Shown: positions 32,502-44,283, counted from the first letter of the stretch. The stretch: DNA of 64,000 nucleotides from Clonostachys chloroleuca (GCA_037952775.1 JBANAY010000004.1:7812001-7876000); one strand, 5' to 3'. Notes: generated by a model not told the origin, from the letters alone. Numbers and translations are program-made.

Positions 32502-34281
32502 ATGGTTGGGGTCCCTGGGCGCAGCAAGGCCTGTACTACTTGCCGAAGGCGCAAGGTCAAATGCGGTAAGCATGAGAGCTCGGTATTCAGCCCTATGACG
32601 GAGATTGTTCCTCCTGACGCGGCCACTGACAGATGAGGCCAAGCCCACTTGTCAACGCTGTGCAAAGGGCGGGTTCGAGTGCCTGGGCTATACGAAGAGG
32701 AAGATATGGTTTCACACGTCCACGGCACCGTTCCCTGGGGAGGCTTCCTCTGAGCCGGATGCCCGGCGAATGAGGTTTGTGGCCGCGCGTGCGCAAGCAG
32801 CAGCGCTCCCGAGCGAGCTTAGTCTTATCGCGTTCAAAGACGACTTTTGTATTAGCTTCACCTTTGCCAATTTCGTCTGGCGGTCATACGGCTCCCCGTG
32901 GCTCGAGCAGGCAGCCCAGGGCAAACTGGGTGCTCTGGCCCTCGATGCGACGCGAGGGCTCTCACAGTCTAACTTTGGGAAAGCCAATCACCAGTCAGTG
33001 CTTGAACTCGAGGGCGTGCAACGATATAGTACATGCCTCAATGTCCTGAGGGATGCCCTCATGATTGGGGTAACAGGGGAGCTCTTGGTCCCCATCCTCA
33101 TCATGCTGATCCACTCGGTGAGATCTTGACTCCTTGACCCAAGCAATGTGCCTGATCCATGTCCGTGTTAGCAACTAACAAGGGACAGTCTTCCAATGCC
33201 GATCGTGCCGGGTCGATGTTTCATCTCAAAGGAATTGCGCATTTGCTCAATATTTGTGGTCCAGAGGCTTTCCAACAACAGCCATTGATGAACGCTTTCG
33301 AATCTGCAAGAGCGACACTGGTAATTAATTCTATTATGTGCTTCCAATGAAATTAATATTAACGACACGGAACGCTCTCTCCAGATAATCGCTAGCCTAA
33401 TGAGTAAACAGCGCCTGTTTCTTGATGAGGAGAGATGGCGAACAGTGCCTTGGGCGCGCAATCGCCACCTGAAGACACCGCAGAGCGAACTTGCCGACAT
33501 CCTTGTCATTATACCGGGGATACTACAGGACCATTCGAAGCTAGAGATGGTAAAAAATAGGCGTCCAGACTTATCTGCCCACCTCCTGGAGAAGGTGAAG
33601 ACGCAACTTACAACGCTCTATCAGTGGCGTTGGCGTTGGCAGGTCCGCTCAGGCAAACTTGTCAGCGTCCGTATAGAGGAAAACGAGCAGAACCGCACTT
33701 TCTCTACTGCCATAGGCTCTTCTAATGTGCCGCATTACAGAGCCCGCCTGCATTTCGAAACCTTCTCTGCCGCCGTGGAGTTAATGGTCTACAACGCCAC
33801 CCTCATGTGGCTCCTTGCCTTGCTCTGGAAGATGGACCCTATGCACGCTGCTGGGCACATCGAAAACTGCGCAAAAGCCGCTGCCATGTTTCATGCCGGT
33901 TGCACAACGACCACACACGATTTCTACAAACCTCTCCGCCGCCCTGGTGGAGCCGTGACTGTACGAGATCCAGCCTTGGAGATCTGTCGGGCGTTCGAGT
34001 GGATCACCCAACATCATCATCAGAACCATGAGCCTGTGTTTTTGTACCTTTTCCCCATGGGCATGGCGATGAGTGTCCTGTATGGAAACCCTGCCGACGA
34101 GGCCTGGATTAAGGGGATGCTCAATAGGAGCCCGATCACGGCAAGCTATATCCAGTCGCAGGACGGAAGTGCCGCGAGCTTTGGTTGGTACTTGATCCTT
34201 GAAGCAATCCATCCCGAGTCAGTCCATGCGACGGAGCAGTTGTACGCTCCAGCGATAGAGGCTATGCCTGGAGACCCTTAA
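32502..34281 (+). CDS. Zn2Cys6 transcription factor
   Basis: Four exons (32502-32565, 32633-33117, 33189-33320, 33385-34281) join in phase into about 525 residues. The zinc cluster starts at residue 10: ACTTCRRRKVKCD, then PTCQRCAKGGFECLGY, with the first intron inside the cluster as is common in this class. C-L-G-Y followed by KRKIWFH resembles regulators with a Fungal_trans_2-type domain. The middle shows FVWRSYGSPWLEQA, MFHLKGIAHLLNICGPEAFQ and a long helical C-terminus with HIENCAKAAAMF. It is expected to be nuclear. It starts about 600 bp from a divergent secreted hydrolase and may control it. No disruptions were found. Confidence 0.85.
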
Positions 34282-34614
34282 GCGATGATGACCGGGAGGT
34301 AGTAGATAGGGATGGGTTTTAGGCTGCATGCTATGAGGAAATGTGATATGGTTGTATGTAAGAGGACGGAAAACATTTATTAAAATCAGATAATCCAAGG
34401 CTGGGTCCTAATATGACAAATTGGTGGTTTCATTGTCTCACCACTGTGTAAGCTTGACGCCTCGTACGAACTGTAGCTACAGGATGTCGGGGTTTGCCGA
34501 GCTGGTTGACTGGCACGGTTTTCTCTTGTCTTCAACGCGGATAACTGCTTGATCCTCCACTACCTTGAAACATCTAACTAAAGCGATCCGTCAAACCAAT
34601 ACCAGCCAAGTTGA
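34282..34614. other. Intergenic region
   Basis: About 330 bp between the convergent ends of the regulator and the cysteine-rich secreted protein. Nothing recognisable. Confidence 0.4.
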
Positions 34615-35022
34615 CTATCGCCGCGCGGAGCAAAGACAACCTCGGCACCCGAAATTTCTCTTAGAGGCTGGGAGCGTGAAGCTGCACCTTTTGGTGATCG
34701 TGTTGTACTTGCAATTTCTGGTTGCCGGGCACTGGCTGCTCTGGCAGTGTTTGAAAGCTCGGTTTGTGATGTAGCAAATGTTCGCTCTCCTCTCCAAAAG
34801 CACTTTCTCGCCAGCAAGCACCCCACGCCATTCAATGTCGAGCACTTGACTTTCGACTATCATTAGGTTAGACATTTCCTAAAATAGGGACGCAGAGTAG
34901 TGCCTACAGCCACGGTCGGGAAACTCTACCACGGCGTCGTTTTCCGTAACGGGTTCTGCAAGAGATGTCGTCAAGGAGCCGGCAAATGACACTGCAAAGA
35001 CGAGGTTGCGAAGAGAAATCAT
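34615..35022 (-). CDS. Small secreted cysteine-rich protein (8 Cys)
   Basis: Two exons (34930-35022, 34615-34878; intron GTAGAG...TTTTAG, 51 nt) give 118 residues. The N-terminus is a typical signal peptide (ISLRNLVFAVSFAGSLTTSLA). All eight cysteines lie in the last 55 residues with spacing C-x9-C-x4-C-x5-C-x8-C-x12-C-x2-C-x-C, which could make four disulfides. The domain is strongly basic (ERRANIC, TRNCKYNTITKRC, CSARR end). This size, charge and cysteine density fit fungal secreted effectors or antifungal-type defensin-like proteins, but I do not recognise a named family. Only this frame stays open after the intron, which supports the model, although the donor is not the best consensus. 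No function is claimed. Confidence 0.55.
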
Positions 35023-36292
35023 GTTGACTTCTTGTTTGAGATTAATCAAGAATGAGTGTTCCAGGTCTGTTTAATCATTCATAAACTAGAGTTTTGAAGA
35101 ACCGTCGACCGCAATATATACACATGTGTCACATCTTCTACGCTCAACGAAAGGCCCTTGTGTTGTCATACCACCCTGGACTCCGCCCCGTAGTAGGATT
35201 GAGAACTCGTGAGGTGGAGCATGTTGCATGGGAGGTGCATTTGCAGCCACACATGGACATATTGCCAGGTTTCCCATTTTTTGCTTCGGCCAGCTCTCTT
35301 CAGGGGGGATAATTTGGTCTCCCAAGAAAGTACCTTACTGGTTCCGCAGCAAAATACGTCTGCTTACTTGGGTATAATTGATGACTGCATGGACTAAAGT
35401 GCATCCACTGTCCTTCTCTTTCTCTTTTGGACTTCACATGCCTTATGCAGAGTGCCCGCTTGCATGCGCATAAGCGCATAACGGCTTTTGGTGGGAGACA
35501 GGCTATTTTTGTCCATGAGGTCTGCTCTACCATATTATTGCTTCCTTCAGGTCCCAAAGCCAACAAAAGGCCCATGAACATCTTATGATACAAATCTTCC
35601 ATATAAGACCAAATTCCTTTCCTTGTTATTAATCCATATATCATGCTCAGTAGTATGCCAGAGTTGGAAGAGCGCAAGTTGAGATCGATTGATCGAACGG
35701 TTGTGTTGAGACTATCATCTCAGAGAGACGGGGCTATTAGTCGTTGGTACCCATTGAGAGCCCGCTGTTGTATGTCTTTTTGGCTGGAATGCTTCGTGAT
35801 TTTTATTATTTTGTGTTGTGGGGACTAGGGCATATAGTTTCCATGATAGCTTCGATCATCACATACGACCATACCCATTCGAAAACACGCGATCCCGTCC
35901 GCTCTCGCCTAGTTAAACGGATGAGGGGCGGATTAGTAGTTGGGTCGGTGACGACCAGCGAATACCTGCTGTTGTATGTTTCTTTTTCGATTTTTTTGAC
36001 CTCGATTTTGCCTGCTGTAGTCATGAGGGCCTCTAATGCTTAGATTGTGAGCCTGACAGTTACCATCGTTATAAGTTCTCAGAGTAATTCTTTTTCTCTT
36101 AGAAGCCCCTGTAAGTTCTCGATTCCACTGTTAGCACTCTTGAACGCCTCGATCTCGTAGCTTGGAGGATGCTCCGTATGATTATTTTCTATTATTGAAA
36201 CGAGTGCCTGGCATAAAGGGAAGTGGAGAAGAATAGGCATTCAATCTTAGCCGACGACAGTAACAGTATCGAACTATTCCAACAAATAAGGC
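35023..36292. other. Intergenic region
   Basis: About 1.3 kb between the start of the cysteine-rich protein gene and the end of the Kelch pseudogene. Short open frames occur on both strands without codon or domain support. I see no gene. Confidence 0.4.
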
Positions 36293-37343
36293 CTAATGCT
36301 CACGATTCTCCCTAGGGTGAAAAGCCTGAAGCTGGTCTGAGAAGCCAAAGTTTCGCAATCCACCACCAGGAGTATAGATAGCTCCACCCAAAGCGACGGC
36401 CGCAAAACCCATGTCTCGGAAGTGCAATTGGCTCTAACCTTTCCCAGCAGTCTCCAGGGACGTTGTAAACCTCCGTCTCGTTATGTACAAACCCAGTAGA
36501 CTCGTCCGAATTCTCGCCACCAAATGCATAGATTCTATCTCTGATAGCAGCAACAGAAATACCTCCTCGGGCGGTAGGCATCGGGCTGCGCTCGCTCCAC
36601 ATCCACGTCTTCAGTGAGAGCACGAAGACGGTATCCCTGTTATTCTGCGGCCCCTTGATGCGTCCTCCAATGACGTAGAAGTTCTGTCCGATGACGGGCC
36701 GCCGGCATGCTCGCGACCTTCCGGGAGAGGAGGCAGAGACCGCCGCGTACGCCTTTTTTATGTTGTATGCGGATACGGTAGAAACAGTATCTTGGATCCC
36801 GTTGAGGGTTTGTTCGATCCTACTAACGCCGCCGGCGAGGATAATCTCATCGCGGTAGACGTCCACAATGGAACTACCCCGGCCGGTCCCCTCGGGAGAA
36901 GGTGGGAGAACCGACCAGGCGTCAGTCAAAGGGTCTTATTCGAATGCATCGGTGAGGCCCCAGAATGAACCATTGATATTCCCCGAGAGGCCACCCAGGG
37001 AGTAGAGCTTTCCGCCCGTGGACGCGATATTTGGATGGTTGACCGGAATCGGGAGAGGCGCGGCGGGTGTCCAAGTATCACTGTCGAGATCGTATGCCTC
37101 CCTTGTGTTGACAGTGACAATTGACGAATTCTCCATGGGAGCTATGCCGCCGACAACATAAATCTTGCGGTCGATAGCGGCGGCAGCGTGCTCCTGTCTC
37201 AACCCCATTCCGAGGGGCGATAGAGTTTCCCATTTCCCTTCACTGTTCAGCGCGCACTCAGGAAAAGCATAAGCAAAATTGAAACTGGTTGATGCTAGGG
37301 CGGCGGAGAGTGCCCAGATAGAGACGATGTTATAAGAAATCAT
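36293..37343 (-). pseudogene. Secreted Kelch-repeat protein, multiply broken
   Basis: A signal peptide (IVSIWALSAALASTSFNFAYA) is followed by Kelch blades with the usual GG doublets: IYVVGGI, LYSLGGL, IILAGGV, FYVIGGR and IYAFGGE, with W residues six to eight positions after D-x-x-T. Four lesions are visible. A TAA at 36936-36938 replaces the expected Tyr of an E-Y-DPLTDAW motif in the same frame. A T6 run on the plus strand (36754-36759) shifts the frame, and LPPLPEGREHAGG is then read in +1. A missing base near 36697-36703 restores the frame at VIGQNFYVIGG. An extra base in the A4 run at 36414-36417 shifts away from AAVALGGAIYTPGGGLRNFGF. Beta-propeller proteins of this type are extracellular binding proteins or oxidase-like. 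The gene is decayed. Confidence 0.8.
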
Positions 37344-38255
37344 GTTAAAGTAGGTAGTTCAATGGTGAAGATCTGCGAATTTAAAGACAGATGAACTCCC
37401 TCAGTAACTTGGTGAAATTGTGCTGCAAGGTCCCAGAAACTGGTTAAAATGCGAAAAAAGGGGCAGAGACTGCATTGATATTAGGTACGTGTATAGTATT
37501 TCGTCCTTCTAGATGATGCATTGGCATATTTCATGGGATGAAGAAATTGCGTGGGAGTGATTAAGCCCCGAAACCGAAACCGAAATCGAAATCGAGACGC
37601 ATCAATGTTTCAATCAGCAAAAGGAAGGTGGATTCTCTCTCCTTGGCTTTTCTTCTCCAGACATCTCATCCAATTAGAATTCTCAGCATAAAACGTCCTC
37701 GTTAGGGGTTAAAAAACGCAACTCTAAATCCTGATATAGTGGAATTTCCGTCCTTTCCAAATGGGAAATCACTATTGAAGCTTAAAAATGTCAAATGAGG
37801 ACTCGATCTTTGGTAAGTGATTGCGTGTTAGAATTTATTGGTCCGTGGTTTGTGTCTCTAAAAGCTGAGAGCATCTTTTTGAAGAATTTCAACTTGAAGC
37901 GCATAGATATTCTTGAGTAGTAAGAACTTTTTACGCGACATTATTTCATTGATTGTGCAAGTATAAAAGATTTATTCTAATACTTTCTTCTAATAAAACC
38001 TACATGTTGACTTTCTAGGTCATGAAACCAATATTGTGAGGAATGATTGGGTCTACAGGGTAGGTCACACATGTTGGTATGGCAGCCGGCGAATGACTCA
38101 TCTTTGAAATGAATCTGCCTTGGCTAACGCGTGTCAGCCTGCCACCAAGTTTATATTCTGGTCTTATTATCAATGACCTCTTCGCATCCTCATCTACTTC
38201 TCATCTTCCCAGACTGGGAAATTGAAGAGGTGCATTGCACCGCCATCCTATCGAA
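37344..38255. other. Intergenic region
   Basis: About 900 bp separating the Kelch pseudogene from the NADAR gene; it contains a short (CGAAAY)n microsatellite at 37569-37598. No gene seen. Confidence 0.45.
37569..37598 (+). repeat. Hexanucleotide microsatellite
   Basis: Five tandem 6-bp units: CGAAAC twice, CGAAAT twice, then CGAGAC. It lies in intergenic DNA about 230 bp upstream of the broken Kelch gene. Confidence 0.7.
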
Positions 38256-38879
38256 ATGCCGAAAAGAAAGAGAGCCGCCACTCCTGAGGAGCCCGTAGAC
38301 AACGATGGCCCTATCTTTTGGTACGGCGTTGATCACAAGTATGGCGCCTTCAGTCAGTTCTTCCCAGCCGCATTCACCGTACCCAAGAACGAGATTCTCA
38401 GAGCCGTGGGCCAGACAGTCCCATCTGCATCTGCAGAGCAGAAAGAAGAGCTCGTTACGTTCAACAGGGCCGAGCAGTTCATGATGTACAGCAAAGCCAT
38501 TTGCTTTCACGACCCCAAGTCTGCCGCACTCATTCTCCGATCGCAGAGCCCGAAAGAGCAAAAGTCCCTGGGCCGCAAGGTGGAGAACTTCACCGATCAA
38601 AAATGGAACGCGGTCAAGAGGCAAGTCGTAGAGCTCGGCAGCACCGCCAAGTTTGGCCAGAACGAGGATCTGCGGGCGATGCTGTTGGGGACAGGCGATC
38701 GTGAGCTGATTGAGGCAGCACCGAGGGATCGAGTATGGGGAATTGGGTTTGGGGAGAAGAGGGCGAGGACTATGACTAGCCGTGAGAAATGGGGGCAAAA
38801 CTTATTAGGGAAAGCTTTGGTGAAGGCCAGAGGAAATCTGCGCAAGGATGAGGAGGAAAACAAGCCCGAGGGAGAATAG
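38256..38879 (+). CDS. NADAR/YbiA-like domain protein (DUF1768)
   Basis: An intronless frame of 207 residues from the Met before PKRKRAATPEE; an in-frame Met seven codons earlier (38235) is the alternative. The NADAR core is complete: FWYGVDHKYGAFSQFFPAAFTV at the start, FNRAEQFMMYSKAICFHD, AALILRSQSPKEQKSLGRKV, KFGQNEDLRAMLLGTGDRELIEA and RDRVWGIGF. Bacterial YbiA and the plant/fungal relatives are N-glycosidases that clear reactive riboflavin-pathway intermediates. Other NADAR proteins remove ADP-ribose from nucleic acids. The Glu of AEQFMMY and the W-G-I-G signature match the active enzyme family. A basic Lys-rich N-terminus could act in nuclear targeting. The C-terminal 30 residues are charged. 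It is convergent with an FAD oxidase and there is no obvious pathway partner. Confidence 0.88.
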   Translation: MPKRKRAATPEEPVDNDGPIFWYGVDHKYGAFSQFFPAAFTVPKNEILRAVGQTVPSASAEQKEELVTFNRAEQFMMYSKAICFHDPKSAALILRSQSPKEQKSLGRKVENFTDQKWNAVKRQVVELGSTAKFGQNEDLRAMLLGTGDRELIEAAPRDRVWGIGFGEKRARTMTSREKWGQNLLGKALVKARGNLRKDEEENKPEGE

Positions 38880-39425
38880 CTAGATTCATGCACCTACTTT
38901 TTGCGATCCTCTTGGATTAAAGTACGCTTGTTTTGGAATAACGGCTTGATTGGAAGCAGATTGAAGTTGTTGTTTTTAGCTACAAGATCGTATAATTTTT
39001 AGTCCTTTGCAATAGTCCTTGCCTTTTCCTCCAATTTAGGTTGCCCCTGATATGATTGGTATCATTATTTACTGAAGATGATATTCCATTTCCATTTTCC
39101 GTGAGTCAATTAATATCTCGTGTTTCAGAGTGGCAATGTCGGACTAAAATAAGCCCTGTTCTGTCCACCGGAAAATCAGTTATTATATAAATCGATGGTC
39201 CTGTTCACGTGTAATAGCCAGTCACGATAATTCACTAATAGTACATTAGATGCCAAATATATTGCACCGAGGATAGATTATGGATAAGTGCTTTAAAATG
39301 GCAGACGGATTCGGGGCCATGATAGTGAAGAGATGCCGCAAGATTACGATGCATGAAGACTCTCCCACCCTAGGTCTGGTGCTTTCATCTGCCAGTCTCA
39401 CGGCCCAAGCCACTATCTTCTACCT
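38880..39425. other. Intergenic region between convergent genes
   Basis: About 550 bp of AT-rich DNA between two convergent stop codons. No RNA or repeat recognised. Confidence 0.4.
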
Positions 39426-41175
39426 TCATTTGTCCTGGGAGATCTTGAACCCCGAAGTTCGAAGCTTTTGGAAAACTCTGTTGGGATCATACTTTGCCGA
39501 GGCAGCCTGCAGTTTGTCAAGTGCCTCCTCGCCAACTGAGGCAAGTGCATCCTGACTCCCATGCGCGTAATTCAGGTATTTCCACTCCCGGCCCAGACCC
39601 AGTTCCTCTGCGTAAGCCTCAACATCTCTCACCAGCGCCTGAGCCTTGGGAATCGCTAGCCGCTCCACCTCAGCGTCGTCTGTGGATACGATAAGTAGGA
39701 ACAGGATACCGTTTCCATCATTGAGATAGCGATCTAGACCCATAACATTGCCCCCCTTGGCGATGCTCTTCTCAACGATGGACTTTGTGACAGGTTGGAC
39801 AGTGTAAACCGTTGTGAAGTTTGCGCTTAGGGTCTGGGTGATTTCTTCGAGCTCGGCGTTAAGTTTATTGACCTTTTCGAGGGCGTACGTCATCGGTCGA
39901 GGGTCATTCTTGAATGATGCAGTGATGAACATATTGCTGCCATCCCGGTTAACTGATAAATGCCGATACTATCTTTGCTTTTGGATGATCCAAACTCACC
40001 GGAATCCCATGGGTTGGCCCTCCGAGAGCTCCTTGGAGAGTGCCGACATGGTGTCAACCCTGGTGGTGTCGTTCAGGGCGGCCCCAATCCCGTAGAAACC
40101 ATCAAAAGCCGGTGGCTTACCCAGGCCGAGAGTGTTTTCAACGGAAACCAGACCTACCAGACCTCCCGCTAACTTAGGCTGGTACGAGAAGGACACACTG
40201 ACCGAACTGTTCTCGTCTTTGTACACATTATCAGCGAAATCTACCAAAGCGTCGATAAGATCACCCCCCGACTCCGATCTAAATATCAGATTGCCTCCCC
40301 AGATAGTCCCCTTCGAGGGACCAACAAGCTCGATCGGGAGCATATCGAAGCGTGTAACAAGGCCCAGGTTGGCACTACCTCCCTTGAGAGCCTGCCACAA
40401 GTCCGGATTGTCCTGGGCATTGGCGTAGACGATGGAGCCGTCAGCAAGCACCACCTCGTAGTTGGCGATGTTGTCGCAAGCCCATCCGTGTGAGGCGGCG
40501 AAGAAGGATATGCCACCGCCACTGAGCAAGCCACCCACGCCGACGGACCCGACACGGCCTCCCGCGACGGTGATGCCGTAGGGTGTGAGCACGTCGTATA
40601 CGTCCTGCCAGCGACTGCCGGGTTGGATGGATACGAGACTTGTATTTGGGTTCCAGGTGGTGGCATTTATGTGGCCTTGGATAAAAGGCTGTTAGAAATG
40701 TATGGTGGGTAGCACTGGAACAGTTTTCGGCGTATGCAACTTACCAAAGTCTACCGTGATGCCTTTCTCTACGCTGTTGGAGAGAGGGTGCGAGCTATGC
40801 CCGCCGCTTCGAACGCCAAACGGGCAGTCATTCGCTACGAGGGCCTTGACAATGAGGGAAACGTCTTCGGCTGTCGAAGGTAGCACCATGCACCAGGGCT
40901 CCAGGGCGGCGCTTTTGGAGAAGTATGTCTTTATTCGGCCTACGTAGGTATCAGACCCAGGCAAGTAGACCTTTCCACGGAGCTCATCGATGCTGTTGAG
41001 GTCATTGCACTATATGGTATTTCTTGGTTAGCATCCGCTTAAGCTGCGATGTGCAACCTCAACGTATCAGAAAGAGGAAGGGGTTAGATAGACATACACA
41101 ACGCGGAATAGAAGTTTGCTTTGCTGCTGCAAAGGCAACAATTCCGCCAAGAATTGTAAGAGTATTGAACAACAT
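39426..41175 (-). CDS. Secreted FAD-linked oxidase (BBE/6-hydroxynicotine-oxidase-like)
   Basis: Four exons (41098-41175, 40745-41009, 40000-40675, 39426-39936) join in phase into about 509 residues. The N-terminus is a signal peptide (LFNTLTILGGIVAFAAA). The PP-loop FAD domain shows CPFGVRSGGHSSH, whose His is the expected flavin-linking residue, and GGLLSGGGISFFAASHGWACDNI. The second attachment Cys of berberine-bridge enzymes is not obvious, so the link is probably single. After the junction GHINATTWNP the protein follows the family to YDPNRVFQKLRTSGFKI at the end. Such enzymes oxidise alcohols, sugars or secondary metabolites with O2, giving H2O2. The substrate is unknown. No lesion was seen, in contrast to its neighbours. 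Confidence 0.88.
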
Positions 41176-42603
41176 AGCTATATGATATTGCGAAAGTAGG
41201 TAGGATTGAGTTCAGGAGTGCATGTATAGTTGTGGCCTTGTGATGTTCGAACTATACTGTCGGCGGCTGGTTACTTATAGATGGGCTGAATCACTGGCAG
41301 TTAAGAATAGCTTTGGTGGTCAGTGCAGATCTTCCAAAACTGAGGCAGAATGCGACGAAATGCGACGAATGCGAAGGTCATTGGGCCCCAGAGTCTTTGG
41401 CCAGTCTGACGTGTGTACTCAGCTTCTACGAATCTGACATCCGTGGGCAATGATCCACACTAACTGAAATGCAGAATTCATGAATGTGATTGAATTGGGC
41501 ACCTGTTGATGTTGTAGCTCCGACTTAATGCTCGACCCGAGACTTTGGACTGCCTACATACTCTCGGTATCGACAATGAAGGCCAAGGTGGTCGCAACAC
41601 TCAGCTTTGACAGGCAAATAAGATATCGCAAGTATACATATGGACCAACGAGACTATAATAAACCCTCTCGTCTCCCTCTTCCTACACAATAAGCCCATT
41701 TACCAACACCTCAAGTGTTAACGACAAGGTTCGCGGCCATAGAGCTAATATTGGGGCCAAACTACTCAATTGAGCGATGAGGAGATGAGTCCATTCTTTT
41801 AGATTCCGGAGTATAGCTGTCAGACTTGGCTGAGACGATCCATTCCTATCTAGTCAGTTCCCTCGCTTTGGCAATGCGACATGCATCGTCAGATCATGAG
41901 GTCAACAGTAGCCCTAAATCTGGGGTATAGCTTGGGCAGTGCAATTTTTAGTCGCATCTATCGTGTAATCCACTCGATGAAGCAGCTAAGAAATACTATG
42001 ATGTTTACTAACAACTCTACCTGCCTGGGTCTAATCATGGCCAAGCTGCAACATCGACGGACACTGTGTGAAGCAAATCCAATTGCCTGCTTTCCGTATT
42101 TAAACTTAGCAATCTAATCCTGCTTCCTGCTGAGTAGTCATAAGTTGATCTCAAGGAGGGTTGTCGCTGGTGCCTTTATCGTAGACGGGTATATGAATAA
42201 TAACAATAGGAAGCCGGTGAATAGAATACTCTTGTTTTGGCCTCTTATTACTTAACTGGCGTAGACTCTAAAATGACTTGAACACAGATGGTTAGGTGGG
42301 CGGACAAGTGCGCAATGCCTAATTAGAGGAGTTACCTAGTGGCCATGCGCACATACCGCAGCATCTCGATACTATGCTATTTGTGCTATGCCGATGCCGA
42401 AAACTTGACGGAATTGAGACAATCTTTTCACCCACCGAGGCTATTCGCATACTTGCGGATTATCAGAATACGGCCCCGACGAAATCTCCGATCTTTCTGA
42501 GCTTGCCAACATATCGGGCGCCATCCACATAGCACTGCATATCTAGCAAGGCAGTTAGTTATATGTTCGGCTACATGGGGGATCTGGCTCCTTTCCCACA
42601 CAC
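41176..42603. other. Intergenic region
   Basis: About 1.4 kb between the FAD-oxidase start and the amidohydrolase 3' end. It includes the oxidase promoter. One short open frame at 41881-42117 has no recognisable feature and is not called. Confidence 0.4.
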
Positions 42604-43764
42604 TTATGTTCGATTATTTTCAAGTCCCCTTCCACGCATGTTAAGGCATGTAAAACAACGAGGACTGTTTGCACCACTAAGCTCATGATATGCTATATGT
42701 TCTAGTTTCAAAGAGGTTGATGGTAAGCCGAAAAGCTTCTCGGCATTCCCGTGACAAATCATTTCAAGTTGTTCTTGGTCCACAAGCCCGGACTTTCTCA
42801 ACCCCTCCAGCCAGATCATACCCTCTGCCATTGGTGTGAATGGGTAGTCAATACTAAACATGATTCTCTCCGGGGCAGTGCTCTGAAGCATGCACGCCAG
42901 AGCCGCAATGTCAAACACGCCGCTAGTTGTAAACCACAAGTTCTGGTCATAAGCCTCATTGAAGGATCTTGCCAAGGTAGTCAAACCCTTTTAAGCCGCG
43001 ATACGCTGCTTCCAGAAGGGAAGTGACTCTCCAAAATGGCCCAAGACTATCTTCAATTTTGGGAAACGATCAAATACGCCAGCTGCGTATAGTCGCGTGA
43101 TGTGAGTTGCTGTGTCGTAGTGCCACCCGAACGCATCCATAGACATGGAAACAGCGGCTGCCGGCGAGTAGGATCCATCGTACGATTCCTTCATGCTGTT
43201 GGTGGCCAGCGTAGGGTGCAGATATATCGGACTATCTAGCTCCTGAGCCATGGACCAGAAGACATCATACTCATAAGCCTCGTAGTACTTGCCGTTGAAG
43301 TGATTGTCTATCATGGCACCGGAGATACCCAAGCCTCGAATACATCGACGCAACTCCTCGGCAGCGGCCGCTGGCTCGCTCATGGGTAGTGACGCCAGGC
43401 CAGCGAACCTGTTCGGGTACGCCTTCACCGCCGCAGCGATATCGTTGTTAATGGCAATACAGTCCCGCTTGCCAGAGAAACTTGCGCAATGACTAATGAA
43501 CTGCATCGTTATGCTGCTGGCATCCATGTCCGCGAGACGTATGTGTGAGAGGTCAAAGGCTTTGTCTTCAATCTTGGGTCGAGATATGATGGCTTTGAAT
43601 AGCCCTGGCTCCACGCTCCGGCTCAGGAAGTGTTCTTCCAATGTAATCAACGGGCGAGGCCCGCTACTTCCTGATACAGACATGTCTCGCAACGAGATTG
43701 GGCAGAAGATGTGATAACGTAGGTAGCGGCACAACGAGCCGAGAGCGATGATGTGCGAATACAA
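42604..43764 (-). pseudogene. Amidohydrolase-2/decarboxylase-like gene with in-frame stop
   Basis: The likely start is the internal Met at 43683 (SVSGSSGPRPLITLEEHFLS). The family is the metal-dependent aromatic acid decarboxylase group, such as 2,3-dihydroxybenzoate and gamma-resorcylate decarboxylases: LEEHFLS near the N-terminus, PNRFAGLASLPM, LGISGAMIDNHFNGKYYEAYEYDVFW, SPIYLHPTLATNS and KLKIVLGHFGESLPFWKQRI. A TAA at 42991-42993 interrupts the frame right after RIAA. The same frame then continues with KGLTTLARSFNEAYDQNLW, FTTSGVFDIAAL and ERIMFSIDYPFTP, which are conserved family parts. There are no splice sites close enough to remove the stop. The 3' end runs into a nonconserved tail. 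It is divergent from a broken FAH-family gene. It probably no longer makes the full enzyme. Confidence 0.75.
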
Positions 43765-44283
43765 CTAACGCGTCATGCGATCTAAATGCCTGGAAACCTA
43801 TGCTGGGACGTGTTGACATCATCATGAACCGCGATCAACCTACTTTCCTTTGTGTTGGCAGTACCTATCTTCGTGCCGCTCTCGCCTGGACGGGGGTAGA
43901 TTCACCATGCAATGCGTCGGACAGACTGGACTTAAGCACCTACCGGGCACCGGTCTGGATAATTCCTCCGACCCGGTATTTGGCTAGTTGAGGTAGAGCT
44001 TGGTGAGTTTGCCACCTCAGCTCGTCCTTCGGGACTCTACGGGTCCTAGAGGGTCGTAAGGTGCTGACGCAAAAGACAATGGTTCATCGGAGTAAATGAA
44101 TATTCCGAAGGTTGTGTGCCGAGCGCATTACACAGATATCCTACAAGGCCGCCAATATGCAGCTATAGACAGAAGGTCCGGTAATTATGAGGGAGCATGG
44201 CGATGGAAGTAGTTGTACCATATATATTGCACTGTGGCTTGTATATACTAGATGAGGTTATGCACATACATTCAAGACCCTGA
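43765..44283. promoter_or_regulatory. Former divergent promoter region
   Basis: About 520 bp between the divergent broken amidohydrolase and FAH-family genes. No distinct motif recognised. Confidence 0.35.

Noticed and set aside
41881..42117. Short plus-strand open frame in the 41.2-42.6 kb intergenic region
   Set aside because: No domain, no splice partners, no clear promoter.
42970..43010. Hidden intron removing the amidohydrolase stop
   Set aside because: The only GT...AG pair around the TAA spans 17 nt, too short for a spliceosomal intron.
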